Part shown: one piece after another, positions 1 to 9,003 of the stretch | How positions within the stretch are numbered: the first letter of the stretch is position 1 | How the letters are laid out: every line of letters begins with the position of its first letter | Assembly (NCBI RefSeq): GCF_000423185.1 | Contig: NZ_AUHM01000002.1 | Location: 553,320 to 617,319, forward strand | Length of the DNA: 64,000 nt | Direction: 5' to 3' | Source of the DNA: Inquilinus limosus DSM 16000 | GTDB taxonomy: Bacteria; Pseudomonadota; Alphaproteobacteria; DSM-16000; Inquilinaceae | The notes under the pieces: generated by a model | What the model was told of the DNA's origin: nothing | What the model saw: only the letters and a program-made list of their open reading frames with translations | The model's database searches: none | Translations under genes and position numbers: made by a program

Positions 1-3
1 GGC

Positions 4-31
4 TTGATCCCAGATTAATATTCGATACAGT
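4..31 (+). promoter_or_regulatory. Promoter-like elements upstream of GST gene
   Basis: The first 91 bases hold no gene and are AT-richer than their surroundings. TTGATC at 4-9 and TACAGT at 26-31 are 16 bp apart and could serve as -35 and -10 boxes for the transferase gene at 92. The match is modest and the upstream context is cut off by the window edge. Confidence 0.3.
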
Positions 32-91
32 ACAAAATATAGACGGTTTCGCGGCGACGTCGAGGTCGCCGGAGAGAAGGAGGTCTGGGAG

Positions 92-760
92 ATGGCGATG
101 AAGCTCTACATGCATCCGGGCGCCTGCTCGCTGTCGCCGCACATCGTGTGCCGCGAGCTCGACCTGCCGGTGGAGCTGGTCGAGGTGGATCGGCGGACCC
201 ACGCGGCGAGCGACGGTGAGGATTTCCTGCGCATCAACGGCAACGGCTATGTGCCGGCGCTGGTGCTGGAGGACGGGCAGACGCTGACCGAGGGGCCGGC
301 GATCGTGCAGTACCTCGCGGATCTCCGCCCCGAGGCCGGGCTGCTGCCGCCACCCGGCTGCGTCGGGCGCGCGCAGGTGCAGTCCTGGCTGAACTTCGTC
401 ACCGCCGAGCTGCACAAGCCGATGGTGATGCTGATGCTTCCGGCCTATGCGCCGGCCCGGGCCGCGCTGGCGGCGCTGGTGGACAAGCGCCTCGATTGGC
501 TGGCCGGGCAGATCGCCGGCCCGTATCTGACGGGCGGGCGCTTCACCGTGGCCGACGCCTATCTCTTCGTCTGTCTGAACTGGTCGCCCTGGAACGGCGT
601 CGACCTGGCGCGCCGGCCGGCCCTGGAGGCGTTGCACCGGCGCGTCGCCGCCCGCCCGGCGGTGCAGGCGGCGCTGGCGGCGGAAGGGCTGGTGCGGCGA
701 GACGACGGCTTCTTCGGCCCCCGCCCGGCCGAAGCGGTGGTCGCAGCGGGGGCGCAGTAA
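92..760 (+). CDS. Glutathione S-transferase, beta-class-like
   Basis: This 222-residue cytosolic enzyme should conjugate or reduce substrates with glutathione. The N-terminal thioredoxin-like domain has Cys12 in PGACSLSPH, where beta-class enzymes carry their active cysteine. GYVPAL (residues 52-57) supplies the conserved cis-proline and TEGPAIVQYL (from residue 66) the glutathione-binding acidic turn. The remainder is an all-helical C-terminal domain. An AAGGAGG ribosome site precedes the start, and a second ATG two codons on is an alternative. It stands alone before the SOS operon. Its natural substrate cannot be read from the sequence. Confidence 0.85.
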   Translation: MAMKLYMHPGACSLSPHIVCRELDLPVELVEVDRRTHAASDGEDFLRINGNGYVPALVLEDGQTLTEGPAIVQYLADLRPEAGLLPPPGCVGRAQVQSWLNFVTAELHKPMVMLMLPAYAPARAALAALVDKRLDWLAGQIAGPYLTGGRFTVADAYLFVCLNWSPWNGVDLARRPALEALHRRVAARPAVQAALAAEGLVRRDDGFFGPRPAEAVVAAGAQ

Positions 761-815
761 TACGCGCGGAAGCCAGGGCGGCTTGACTCTGCGGCGGCAT
801 GGTGGATTCATATTA

Positions 816-830
816 GAACAAATACGGAAC
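816..830 (+). promoter_or_regulatory. LexA (SOS) box of the imuA operon
   Basis: GAAC-AAATACG-GAAC fits the alphaproteobacterial LexA site, a direct repeat with the form GTTC-N7-GTTC when read on the other strand. It ends 14 bases before the imuA start, where a bound repressor would block transcription. The genes behind it are the classic members of this regulon, which strongly supports the call. Confidence 0.85.
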
Positions 831-844
831 AACCATGCCCCGCC

Positions 845-1582
845 ATGTCTGCCCTCGCCGCCCTGCGCGAGCGCCTGAACCGGACCGGATCCGCCGTCGG
901 GGATCCGGGAGTCCTGCCGCTCGCTTTGCCGCCGATCGATGACCGCCTGCCGCGCGGCGGGCTGGCGCTCGGCCGGCTGCACCGCATCGCCGGCGCCGGC
1001 GGCGACCCGGCCGGGGCCGCGGCCACCGGCTTCGCCGCCCGCATCCTGGCCCGGCTGCAGCGGCGCGGGCCGGTGCTGTGGTGCACCGCGGCCGACGACT
1101 TGTACCCGCCGGCCCTGGCCGCGCTGGGTCTGGCGCCGGACCGGCTGATCCTGGTGCGGCCGCGCGACGAGAAGGGCGTGCTGGCGGTGGCGGAGGAGGC
1201 GCTGCGCACCGAAGGCTTCGGCGCCGTGCTGGCCGAAGCGGCACGGGCCGAGCTGCTGGCCGAGCGGCGGCTGCAGCTGGCCTGCGAAGCGCACGGCACC
1301 ACCGCCTTCCTGCTGCAGCGCCAGCCGGCCGCGCCGCGGGCAGGCCGCACCGTTGCCAGCGCCGCGGTGACGCGCTGGGCCGTGGCCCCGGCGCCGAGCG
1401 GCGGCACCGCCGCCTGGGTCGGGCCGGCGCGGTGGGAGCTGGCCCTGCTGCACAGCCGCGGCGGCCTGCCCGGCCGCTGGATCGTGGAGACCGAGGATGG
1501 GACGGATCGTCTCGCTGTGGTTGCCGAACTGGCCGATCACGCGACTGAGACTGTCGACACCCTCCGACGCCTGGCCGGCTGA
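845..1582 (+). CDS. imuA: ImuA, SOS mutagenesis accessory protein
   Basis: This is a 245-residue ImuA (SulA/RecA-like) protein. In the family it works with ImuB and DnaE2 in error-prone bypass of DNA damage. Identity rests on the operon order and on ImuA-like stretches such as LPRGGLALGRLHRI near residue 33. A canonical Walker A motif is not visible; the corresponding place reads GAGGDPAGAA. An upstream ATG at 835 is out of frame, so 845 is taken as the start. The 3' end runs 86 bases into imuB, much more than the usual few-base overlap. A LexA box lies just upstream. Confidence 0.88.
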   Translation: MSALAALRERLNRTGSAVGDPGVLPLALPPIDDRLPRGGLALGRLHRIAGAGGDPAGAAATGFAARILARLQRRGPVLWCTAADDLYPPALAALGLAPDRLILVRPRDEKGVLAVAEEALRTEGFGAVLAEAARAELLAERRLQLACEAHGTTAFLLQRQPAAPRAGRTVASAAVTRWAVAPAPSGGTAAWVGPARWELALLHSRGGLPGRWIVETEDGTDRLAVVAELADHATETVDTLRRLAG

Positions 1583-3038
1583 GCCGGTCGCGATCGTCGA
1601 GACCGTCGAGCAGCGGCGCCAGGTGGTCGCCGTCGACGACCGTGGCTGGACCGCCGGCATCCGGCCGGGGCAGAAGGCGACCGACGCCCGCGCCATCCTG
1701 CCGGCGCTGGCCCTGGTTCCGGCCGACCATGCCGCCGACGCGAAGGCGCTGGCCCGGCTGGCCCGCTGGGCCGGCCGTTACAGCCCCGCCGTGGCGCCCT
1801 GCCCGCCGGACGGGCTGTGGCTCGACATCACCGGCTGTGCCCATCTCTGGGGCGGCGAGGACGGCTTGGCCGCCGACCTGGCGGGTCGGCTGGAGCGGCG
1901 CGGCCTGCCTTGCCGCCTCGCCATCGCCGGCAGCTTCGGCGCCGCCTGGGCGCTGGCGCATCACGACCGGTCCGACCGGCGGATCCGGCCCGACGGCGCC
2001 GAGCGCGAGGCCCTGGCCCCGCTGCCCGTCGCGGCGCTGCGGCTGGGCGAGGAGGAGGTCGCGGCGCTGCAACGGATCGGCCTGACCCGGATCGGCGAGC
2101 TGCTGGCGGCGCCGCGGGCCGGCCTGGCCCGCCGCTTCGGCGCCGGGCCGCTGCTGCGGCTGGACCAGGCGCTGGGCCGGGCGGAGGAGACGGTCGGCTT
2201 CCGCCGGCCGCCGACGCCCTGGTTCGCCCGCCTGGCCTTCCCGGAGCCGATCGGCACGCCCGAGGACCTGCAGCGCGCCATCGCCGCGCTGGCCGCCGAT
2301 CTCTGCGGCCGGCTGGAGGCGCGGATGATGGGCGCGGCGCAGTTCGCCGCCGCCTTCCACCGGGTCGACGGCCGCTGCCCGACCATCGCCATCCGCACCG
2401 CCCTGCCGGTGCGCGACCCGGCGCGGGTCGGGCGCATGCTGGCCGACCGGCTGGACCGGGTCGATCCCGGCTTCGGCGTCGAGGTGGCGACCTTGCGCGC
2501 CGACCGGGTGGCGCCGGTTTCGGGACGCCAGGCCGGGCTGAGCAAGCTGGAGGGCGAGGGCGGCGGGATCGGCGATCTCGCGGGTTTCGTCGACATCGTC
2601 GGCAACCGCATCGGCTTCGACCGGATCTGGCGCCCGGCCGCGGTCGAGAGCCACCTGCCCGAGCGCTGCGTCGCCGCCCGCCCGCCGCTGGACTTGGCCG
2701 AGGGCAAGGCCTGGCCCGCCGGCTGGGTACGGCCCTTGCGCCTGCTGCGCCGGCCGGAGCCGATCAAGGCGATCGCCCAGATCCCGGACGACCCGCCGAC
2801 CAGCTTCCAATGGGCCGGCAAGACCCACCGGGTGCGCCGCGCCGACGGGCCGGAGCGCATCGCCTATGAATGGTGGCGCCAGGCGCGGCCGCAGGACCGG
2901 GCCGAGCCGGACATGATCCGCGACTATTACCGGGTGGAGGACGAAGCCGGCCGCCGCTTCTGGGTCTACCGCGCCGGGCTGTACCGCGAGGGCGAAGGCG
3001 AAACCGCACGCTGGTACCTGCACGGGATGTTCGACTGA
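1497..3038 (+). CDS. imuB: ImuB, inactive Y-family polymerase-like protein
   Basis: This 513-residue protein is the adaptor of the ImuA-ImuB-DnaE2 mutasome, thought to link the beta clamp to the polymerase. It opens with SLWLPNWPITRL, a typical ImuB start. Where an active Y-family polymerase has its Ser-Ile-Asp-Glu motif, this protein reads PDGLWLDITG, so the catalytic acidic residues are missing, as in other ImuB proteins. The C-terminal region with GPERIAYEWW is also typical. The start lies inside imuA, and the stop overlaps the dnaE2 ATG by one base, implying translational coupling. Confidence 0.92.
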   Translation: MGRIVSLWLPNWPITRLRLSTPSDAWPAEPVAIVETVEQRRQVVAVDDRGWTAGIRPGQKATDARAILPALALVPADHAADAKALARLARWAGRYSPAVAPCPPDGLWLDITGCAHLWGGEDGLAADLAGRLERRGLPCRLAIAGSFGAAWALAHHDRSDRRIRPDGAEREALAPLPVAALRLGEEEVAALQRIGLTRIGELLAAPRAGLARRFGAGPLLRLDQALGRAEETVGFRRPPTPWFARLAFPEPIGTPEDLQRAIAALAADLCGRLEARMMGAAQFAAAFHRVDGRCPTIAIRTALPVRDPARVGRMLADRLDRVDPGFGVEVATLRADRVAPVSGRQAGLSKLEGEGGGIGDLAGFVDIVGNRIGFDRIWRPAAVESHLPERCVAARPPLDLAEGKAWPAGWVRPLRLLRRPEPIKAIAQIPDDPPTSFQWAGKTHRVRRADGPERIAYEWWRQARPQDRAEPDMIRDYYRVEDEAGRRFWVYRAGLYREGEGETARWYLHGMFD

Positions 3039-6000
3039 TGGTCGATTACGCCGAATTGCAGGTCACCACCAACTTCTCCTTCCTGCGCGGCGGGTCGCAT
3101 CCGGCGGAGCTGGTGGAGACGGCGATCCTGTTGGGCCTGTCCGCCATCGCGGTGACCGACCGCAACACCCTGGCCGGGATCGTGCGCGGCCATGTCGCCG
3201 CCAATCGCGACCAGAACCGGCAGAAGGCCTGCCGCATTCCCTACATCGTCGGCTGCCGGCTGGACTTCGCCGATGCGCCGAGCCTGCTGTGCTACCCGAC
3301 CGATATCGACGCCTATGGCCGGCTGTGCCGGCTGCTGACCCAGGGGAACCTCCGGGCCAAGAAGGGCGAATGCCTTCTGTACCATGCCGACCTGCTGCCG
3401 TTCAGCGACGGCCAGATCCTGGTGGCACTGCCGCCCGACCGGATCGACGACGGCTTCGTCGCGCATCTCGATCGGCTGCGTTCGGACATGGGCAGGCGGG
3501 TCTTCCTGGCGGCGAGCCACCGTTATCGCGGCGACGATGCCCGGCGGCTGGAGGCGCTGCGGGAGGTGGCGTTCCGCACGAGGGCGCCGATGGTCGCCAC
3601 CAACGACGTTCTGTACCACGTGCCGCAGCGGCGGCGGCTGCAGGACGCGCTGACCTGCATCCGCGAGCACTGCACCATCGACGAGGCCGGCTGGAGGCTG
3701 GAGGCCAATGCCGAGCGTCACCTGAAGACGCCCGACGAGATGGCGCGGCTGTTCCGCGACCATCCCTATGCGCTGGAACGCACGATCGAGATCGCCGAGC
3801 GCTGCCGCTTCGACCTGGATGATCTGTCCAAAAAGTATCTGTATCCCGAGGAGATCACGCCGGATGGCGAACCCCCGCAGGACCGTCTGGAACGGCTGAC
3901 CTGGGAGGGGGCGGCCAGGCTGTATCCGCAGGGCATGCCGGCCGAGCTGCGCAGCCAGATCGAAAGGGAGCTGGGCCTGATCGGCCGGCGCGAATACGCG
4001 CCATTCTTCCTGACCGTGGCCGACATCGTCGCCTTCGCGAACAGCAAAGGCATCCTGAACCAGGGCCGCGGCTCCGCCGCCAACAGCGCCGTCTGCTACT
4101 GCCTGGGGATCACGGCGGTGAATCCGACAGAGGTCAACCTGCTGTTCGAGCGCTTCATCAGCGAGGAGCGCCATGAACCGCCCGACATCGACGTCGATTT
4201 CGAGCACGAGCGCCGCGAGGAGGTGATCCAGCACATCTACGAGAAATTCAGCCGCGATCGCGCCGCCCTGACCGCGACCGTGATCTGCTACCGCACCCGC
4301 GGCGCGCTGCGCGACGTCGGCAAGGCGATGGGCCTGTCGGAGGACATGGTCAGCGCCCTGACCGGCTCGGTCTGGGGCTGGAGCATGAACGGCCTGGACG
4401 AAAGCCAGGTGCGCGAGGCCGGGCTGGACCCTGACGATCCCAGGCTGCGCCTGACGCTAGAGCTCGCGGTCGAGCTGATGGGCTTCCCGCGGCATCTGAG
4501 CCAGCACACCGGCGGCTTCGTCTTCGCCCGCAAGCGGCTGGACGAGCTGGTGCCGATCGAGAATGCGGCGATGGAGGACCGCACCGTCATCTGCTGGGAC
4601 AAGGATGACATCGAGGCGCTGGGCATGCTGAAGGTCGACGTGCTGGCGCTCGGCATGCTCTCGGCGCTCAAGCGTTGCTTCGACCTGCTGCACGCGCATT
4701 ATCCGGAGGACTTCCCCGAACGGCCGAAGCTGGGCCGCCGGCCGACCGACGAGGCCGTGTTCGACATGCTGGGCCGGGCCGATTCGATCGGCGTGTTCCA
4801 GGTCGAATCCCGGGCCCAGCAGTCGATGCTGCCGCGGCTGAAGCCGAAGACCTATTACGACCTGGTGATCGAGGTCGCGATCGTCCGGCCGGGACCGATC
4901 CAGGGCGACATGGTGCACCCCTATCTGCGCCGCCGCGACGGCCTCGAGCCCATCACCTACCCGAAGGAGGAGCTCAGGGAGGTGCTGGAGAAGACCAAGG
5001 GCGTGCCGCTGTTCCAGGAACAGGGCATGAAGCTGGCCATCGTCGCCGCCAAATTCAGCCCGGCCGAAGCCGACAGCCTGCGGCGGGCCATGGCCACCTT
5101 CAAGAACGAAGGCACCATTGGCCGGTACGAGAAGCGCTTCGTCGAGGGCATGGTCGCCAACGGCTATGAGCGCGACTTCGCCGAACGCTGCTTCAACCAG
5201 ATCAAGGGCTTCGGCAGCTACGGCTTCCCCGAGGCGCATGCCGCCTCCTTCGCGCTCCTGGTCTATGAGAGCGCCTGGGTGAAGCACCATTACCCCGACG
5301 TGTTCTGCTGCGCCCTGATCAACTCCCAGCCCATGGGCTTCTACGCCCCGGCCCAGCTGGTGCGCGACGCGCGCGAGCACGGCGTCGAGATCCGTCCGGT
5401 CGATGTCAACCACAGCGACTGGGACTGCACGCTGGAGCCGATCGCCGGGCTGGGGCCGGACCGCCGCGACCACGCCGTGCGCCTGGGCCTGCGCCTGGTG
5501 AAGGGGCTGAACGAGGAGGAGGGCAAAAGGATCGCCGAGCGGCGCGGCGCCGGCTACGCCTCGCCGGCCGACCTCGCCCGCCGCGCCGGTGTCTCCGCCC
5601 GCGCCCTGAACCGGCTGGCCGAGGCCGCCGCCTTCGGCTCGATGGGGCTCGACCGGCAGCAGGGGCTGTGGGCGGTGGCCGGGGTGGAGGGCGAGGCCCT
5701 GCCGCTCTTCGCCGCCCGCCCGGCCCAGCTGGCACTGTTCGAGGAACAGGAGGCCGAGCTGCCGCCTCTGCCGCCGGGGCTGGAGGTGCTGGAGGACTAC
5801 GCCGCCACCGGCCTGTCGCTGACCCGGCACCCGCTGGCGCTGCTGCGCCCGGCGCTCACCAGGCTCGGCATCGTCCCGGCCCGCAGCCTGCGCGAGGACG
5901 AGACAAGGGACGGCGCCCGCATCCGCGTCGCCGGCATCGTGCTGTTCCGGCAGCGGCCGCAGACCGCCAACGATACCATCTTCGTCACCGTCGAGGATGA

Positions 6001-6289
6001 GAGCGGCGCCGCCAACATCGTGGTCTGGTCGCATGTGGCGGAGCAGTACCGCCGCGCCGTCTATGCCGGGCGCCTCCTGGCCTGCGAGGGCCGGGTGCAG
6101 AAGGTGGGCGAGGGCGAGCACATGGTGATCCACGTCGTGGCCGAGCGCTTCGTCGACTGGACGGACCAGCTTCCCGTCCTCGCCCGCGGCACCGACCAGG
6201 TGGTGCTGGACCCCGCGCCCCAGAGCCGCCCCCGCACCGCCGCCGGCCGCGGCCACCGCGTGACGCTGAAGAGCCGGGATTTCAGGTGA
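3038..6289 (+). CDS. dnaE2: Error-prone DNA polymerase DnaE2 (ImuC)
   Basis: This 1083-residue C-family DNA polymerase performs mutagenic translesion synthesis in the SOS response. An N-terminal PHP domain begins with TTNFSFLRGGSHP (from about residue 9). The polymerase core has GRGSAANSAVCYCLG near residue 345 and the catalytic aspartates in PDIDVDFEHERRE near residue 383. A C-terminal OB fold with IRVAGIVLFRQRPQT lies near residue 965. Its length is normal for DnaE2 and shorter than replicative DnaE. The start at 3038 overlaps the imuB stop and gives the standard VDYAELQVTT opening, so longer in-frame extensions upstream were discarded. Confidence 0.95.
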   Translation: MVDYAELQVTTNFSFLRGGSHPAELVETAILLGLSAIAVTDRNTLAGIVRGHVAANRDQNRQKACRIPYIVGCRLDFADAPSLLCYPTDIDAYGRLCRLLTQGNLRAKKGECLLYHADLLPFSDGQILVALPPDRIDDGFVAHLDRLRSDMGRRVFLAASHRYRGDDARRLEALREVAFRTRAPMVATNDVLYHVPQRRRLQDALTCIREHCTIDEAGWRLEANAERHLKTPDEMARLFRDHPYALERTIEIAERCRFDLDDLSKKYLYPEEITPDGEPPQDRLERLTWEGAARLYPQGMPAELRSQIERELGLIGRREYAPFFLTVADIVAFANSKGILNQGRGSAANSAVCYCLGITAVNPTEVNLLFERFISEERHEPPDIDVDFEHERREEVIQHIYEKFSRDRAALTATVICYRTRGALRDVGKAMGLSEDMVSALTGSVWGWSMNGLDESQVREAGLDPDDPRLRLTLELAVELMGFPRHLSQHTGGFVFARKRLDELVPIENAAMEDRTVICWDKDDIEALGMLKVDVLALGMLSALKRCFDLLHAHYPEDFPERPKLGRRPTDEAVFDMLGRADSIGVFQVESRAQQSMLPRLKPKTYYDLVIEVAIVRPGPIQGDMVHPYLRRRDGLEPITYPKEELREVLEKTKGVPLFQEQGMKLAIVAAKFSPAEADSLRRAMATFKNEGTIGRYEKRFVEGMVANGYERDFAERCFNQIKGFGSYGFPEAHAASFALLVYESAWVKHHYPDVFCCALINSQPMGFYAPAQLVRDAREHGVEIRPVDVNHSDWDCTLEPIAGLGPDRRDHAVRLGLRLVKGLNEEEGKRIAERRGAGYASPADLARRAGVSARALNRLAEAAAFGSMGLDRQQGLWAVAGVEGEALPLFAARPAQLALFEEQEAELPPLPPGLEVLEDYAATGLSLTRHPLALLRPALTRLGIVPARSLREDETRDGARIRVAGIVLFRQRPQTANDTIFVTVEDESGAANIVVWSHVAEQYRRAVYAGRLLACEGRVQKVGEGEHMVIHVVAERFVDWTDQLPVLARGTDQVVLDPAPQSRPRTAAGRGHRVTLKSRDFR

Positions 6290-6324
6290 GGCGGGCGCTC
6301 AGATCAATGGATGGGTCGGAGCCG

Positions 6325-6457
6325 CCCCCTCACCCGAAATCGCTGACGCGATTTCGACCTCTCCCCTGGGGAGAGGTATTGGAGGCCGCAGATCCTTTCC
6401 CTCTCCTCGGGGAGAGGGAGGGGCCCATTCGCGACAGCGAATGGGAGGGTGAGGGGG
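6325..6457. repeat. Composite palindromic intergenic repeat
   Basis: Between dnaE2 and lysS lies a nested set of inverted repeats. The outer arms are 11 bases each (6325-6335 and 6447-6457). Inside are four hairpins: 6335-6343/6348-6356 around GAAATCGC, 6357-6366/6368-6377, 6399-6406/6411-6418, and 6424-6432/6437-6445 around CCCATTCGC. Such CCCTCACCC/GGGTGAGGG modules recur between genes in many high-GC proteobacteria. Here the element sits between the convergent ends of dnaE2 and lysS and may also stop transcription from both sides. Confidence 0.75.
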
Positions 6458-6504
6458 AGTGGGGACAGCGCCGCTGGGCGAGCCCGGCTTGTGACGCGCT
6501 CCCC

Positions 6505-8016
6505 CTACTTCCGCGGCCGCAGGGTCGGGAACAGGATGACGTCGCGAATCGAGGCGGAGTTGGTCACCAGCATCACCAGCCGGTCGATGCCGATGCCCAT
6601 GCCGCCGGTCGGCGGCAGGCCGTATTCCAGCGCGGTGACGTAGTCGCGGTCCATCATCTGGGCCTCGTCGTCGCCGGCCTCGCGCGCCGCCACCTGGGCG
6701 GCGAAGCGCTCGTACTGGTCCTGCGGGTCGCTGAGCTCGGAAAAGGCGTTGGCGATCTCCCAGCCATTGGCATAGGTCTCGAACCGCTCGGTCAGGCGCG
6801 GGTCGCTGCGGTGCGCCTTGGCCAGCGGCGAGATCTCCTTCGGCATGTCGGTGACATGGGTCGGCTGGATCAGCGTGTGCTCGACCGTCTCGCCGAACAC
6901 CAGCTCCACCACCTGCCCCCAGTTCTCCTTGCCGGTGACCTTGAGCTGCAGCTTGCGCGCCGCGTCCCGCGCCGCCTCGGCGCCCTCGATCGCCAGGAAG
7001 TCGACGCCGGTCGCCTCCTTCACCAGATCGGTCATCGAGGCGCGGCGGTAGCGGCCGCCGAACTCGATCTGGTGCTCGCCGAAGGTCACCGTGGTGCTGC
7101 CGGTCGCCGCCTTCGCCGCCGCCGCGAAGATGTCCTCGGCCAGCGCCATCATGTCGGTGTAGTCGGCATAGGCCTGGTACAGCTCGAGCATCGTGAACTC
7201 CGGATTGTGCCGGGTCGAGATGCCCTCATTGCGGAAGTTGCGGTTGATCTCGAACACCCGCTCCGACACGCCGCCGACGATGAGGCGCTTCAGGTACAGC
7301 TCCGGCGCGATGCGCAGATACAGCTGCATGTCGAGCGTGTTGTGATGCGTCACGAACGGCCGGGCCGAGGCGCCGCCCAGAATCGGGTGCAGCATCGGCG
7401 TCTCGACCTCGAGGAAGCCGCGATCCTCCAGCAGGCGACGGATGTCGCTGACGATCCGGCTGCGGGCGCGGAAGGTCTCGCGGCTCTCCTCGCTCATGAT
7501 CAGGTCGAGATAGCGCTGGCGGTAGCGCGCCTCGACATCGGTCAGGCCGTGATACTTCTCCGGCAGCGGCAGCAGCGTCTTGGACAGGAGGGTGACGTGC
7601 TGCGCGTTCACCGTCAGCTCGCCGCGCTTGGTGCGGCGGATGAAGCCCTCGACCCCGATCAGGTCGCCGATGTCGAGCAGCCCGACCAGCTCCTGCGTCT
7701 CCGGGTCGGCATAGTCCTTGTGGCAGAACACCTGGATCTTGCCGCTGACGTCGTGCAGGTCGATGAACATGCCGCTGTTGCGGTAGGCCCGGATGCGGCC
7801 GGCGATGCGGACGACGTCCTCCGGCTTCTCCGCCTCCGCCGGCAGGTCGGCATAGCGCGCCTGCAGCCCGGCGGCGTCGGCCGTCTTCTCGTAGTGATAG
7901 GGATAGGGGTCGATCCGCTTCTCCCGCAGCGCCCGCAGTTTCTCCAGCCGCGGCGTCTTCAGCGGGTTGTCGGCATCGTCGTGCGGGGCGCGGACGCTCT
8001 CGACGCTGTCGGACAT
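6505..8016 (-). CDS. lysS: Lysyl-tRNA synthetase, class II
   Basis: This 503-residue cytosolic enzyme attaches lysine to tRNA-Lys. An N-terminal OB fold (VVRIAGRIRAYRNSGMF, from about residue 68) is followed by the class II catalytic domain. That domain has motif 1 around FLEVETPMLHPILGG, motif 2 with FRNEGIS near residue 260 and motif 3 with GGMGIGIDRL near residue 466. Many alphaproteobacteria carry a class I enzyme instead, so the class is worth noting. It is monocistronic as far as can be seen and converges on dnaE2 across the palindromic repeat. Confidence 0.95.
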   Translation of the reverse strand: MSDSVESVRAPHDDADNPLKTPRLEKLRALREKRIDPYPYHYEKTADAAGLQARYADLPAEAEKPEDVVRIAGRIRAYRNSGMFIDLHDVSGKIQVFCHKDYADPETQELVGLLDIGDLIGVEGFIRRTKRGELTVNAQHVTLLSKTLLPLPEKYHGLTDVEARYRQRYLDLIMSEESRETFRARSRIVSDIRRLLEDRGFLEVETPMLHPILGGASARPFVTHHNTLDMQLYLRIAPELYLKRLIVGGVSERVFEINRNFRNEGISTRHNPEFTMLELYQAYADYTDMMALAEDIFAAAAKAATGSTTVTFGEHQIEFGGRYRRASMTDLVKEATGVDFLAIEGAEAARDAARKLQLKVTGKENWGQVVELVFGETVEHTLIQPTHVTDMPKEISPLAKAHRSDPRLTERFETYANGWEIANAFSELSDPQDQYERFAAQVAAREAGDDEAQMMDRDYVTALEYGLPPTGGMGIGIDRLVMLVTNSASIRDVILFPTLRPRK

Positions 8017-8251
8017 GATCGGGACTCCAGGGCAGGAAACGGCTGGGCGGATGGACGGGGATCGCGTCCTCTACCCGCCGCATCCCCGGGGCGCAAGCCG
8101 GTTCCGCGCATGGCGCCCTTCTTCCTCTCACGGTCGTGGCCGTTTTCGGTATCCGAATGTTTCACACCAGTTTATGAGAAATAGAGTCATAATTGCGTAT
8201 TGAAGCCGGCACCGCACCGACCGGCGGCTGTGAGCAGCGAGGGCGTTCGAG
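8017..8251. other. Divergent intergenic region, lysS / lipoprotein gene
   Basis: These 235 bases separate two divergent genes. The part from 8150 to 8200 is AT-rich, and CATAAT at 8188-8193 resembles a -10 box on the plus strand, though without a convincing -35. No coding sequence with a ribosome site was found here. Confidence 0.3.
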
Positions 8252-9001
8252 ATGAGAGAGAGCGTGTCCAAGGCGATGGCGGCGGCCGTCGCCGCGGTCG
8301 GTCTGGCAGCCTGCACCGACACCACCCCCTGGGCCTATCCGACCGAACCGGGAGCCGTCGCCCAGCGGCCCGCCCCGATCCAAACCGAACCCTTGCCCGA
8401 GCCGCAGCCGGCGGCGCCGGCCTATACCGCGCCGCGGGTGATCGCGGCCGCCCCCGCCCGGGTGACGCCACCCCCGCCCACCGTGACCTATGCGCCGCCG
8501 GCCCCCGTCGTCGCGGCGCCGGCGCCTGCCCCCGCCTATGCCCCGCCCCGGACCGTTACGGCCCCGCCTCCGGCGGCCGCAGCTCCGCCGCGCGTGGTCG
8601 GTGCCGCGCCGCCGGTGACGGTCGAAGCCGCGCCCCCGCGCGTCGCCCAGCCGGCGGCGCCGGCACGGGTGACGCCGGCGCCGACCACCAGCATCGTCTC
8701 GGCGCCCGCCGCGACCGCCGTCTATGTCCCGGCCCGGCCGATGCTGACCGAGAAGAGCGGCCTGATCGACTTCGTGCTGTCGGACGGCTCCGGCCGACCC
8801 GACGGTGTCATCCTGAAGGACAAGACGGTGATCCGCTTCTCCCCGGCCTTCGCCGCGGCGATGGACCCGGACCGCAGCCGCCTGGCCCCGGGCCGGCCGA
8901 TCGTGGTGCGCGGCACCCTCTCGGGCCGGCGCAACAGCCAGGTGCTGAACGCGGTCGAGATGGGCACCGACATCTATTCGATGGTGACGCTCGGCTACTG
9001 A
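8252..9001 (+). CDS. Pro/Ala-rich lipoprotein with C-terminal small domain
   Basis: The 249-residue product begins with a short lipoprotein signal whose lipobox is L18-A19-A20-C21, so it should be lipid-anchored at the cell envelope. Residues 25 to about 165 are low-complexity Pro/Ala/Val with recurring PPPA, AAPAR and APP units, suggesting an extended spacer. The last 80 residues look folded: DGVILKDKTVIRFSP and RPIVVRGTL resemble a small beta-barrel (OB-like) pattern. I do not recognise a named family. It may be a surface or periplasmic-facing protein that carries a small domain on a flexible stalk. Confidence 0.7.
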   Translation: MRESVSKAMAAAVAAVGLAACTDTTPWAYPTEPGAVAQRPAPIQTEPLPEPQPAAPAYTAPRVIAAAPARVTPPPPTVTYAPPAPVVAAPAPAPAYAPPRTVTAPPPAAAAPPRVVGAAPPVTVEAAPPRVAQPAAPARVTPAPTTSIVSAPAATAVYVPARPMLTEKSGLIDFVLSDGSGRPDGVILKDKTVIRFSPAFAAAMDPDRSRLAPGRPIVVRGTLSGRRNSQVLNAVEMGTDIYSMVTLGY

Positions 9002-9003
9002 CG

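Noticed and set aside
813-3023. Long minus-strand frame opposite imuA and imuB
   Set aside because: The sense-strand genes are clear family members. The antisense product has no recognisable domain and is composition-driven.
8325-8720. Possible tandem repeat in the lipoprotein gene
   Set aside because: The Pro/Ala codons make the DNA look repetitive, but no fixed repeat unit length could be found; it is low-complexity coding sequence.
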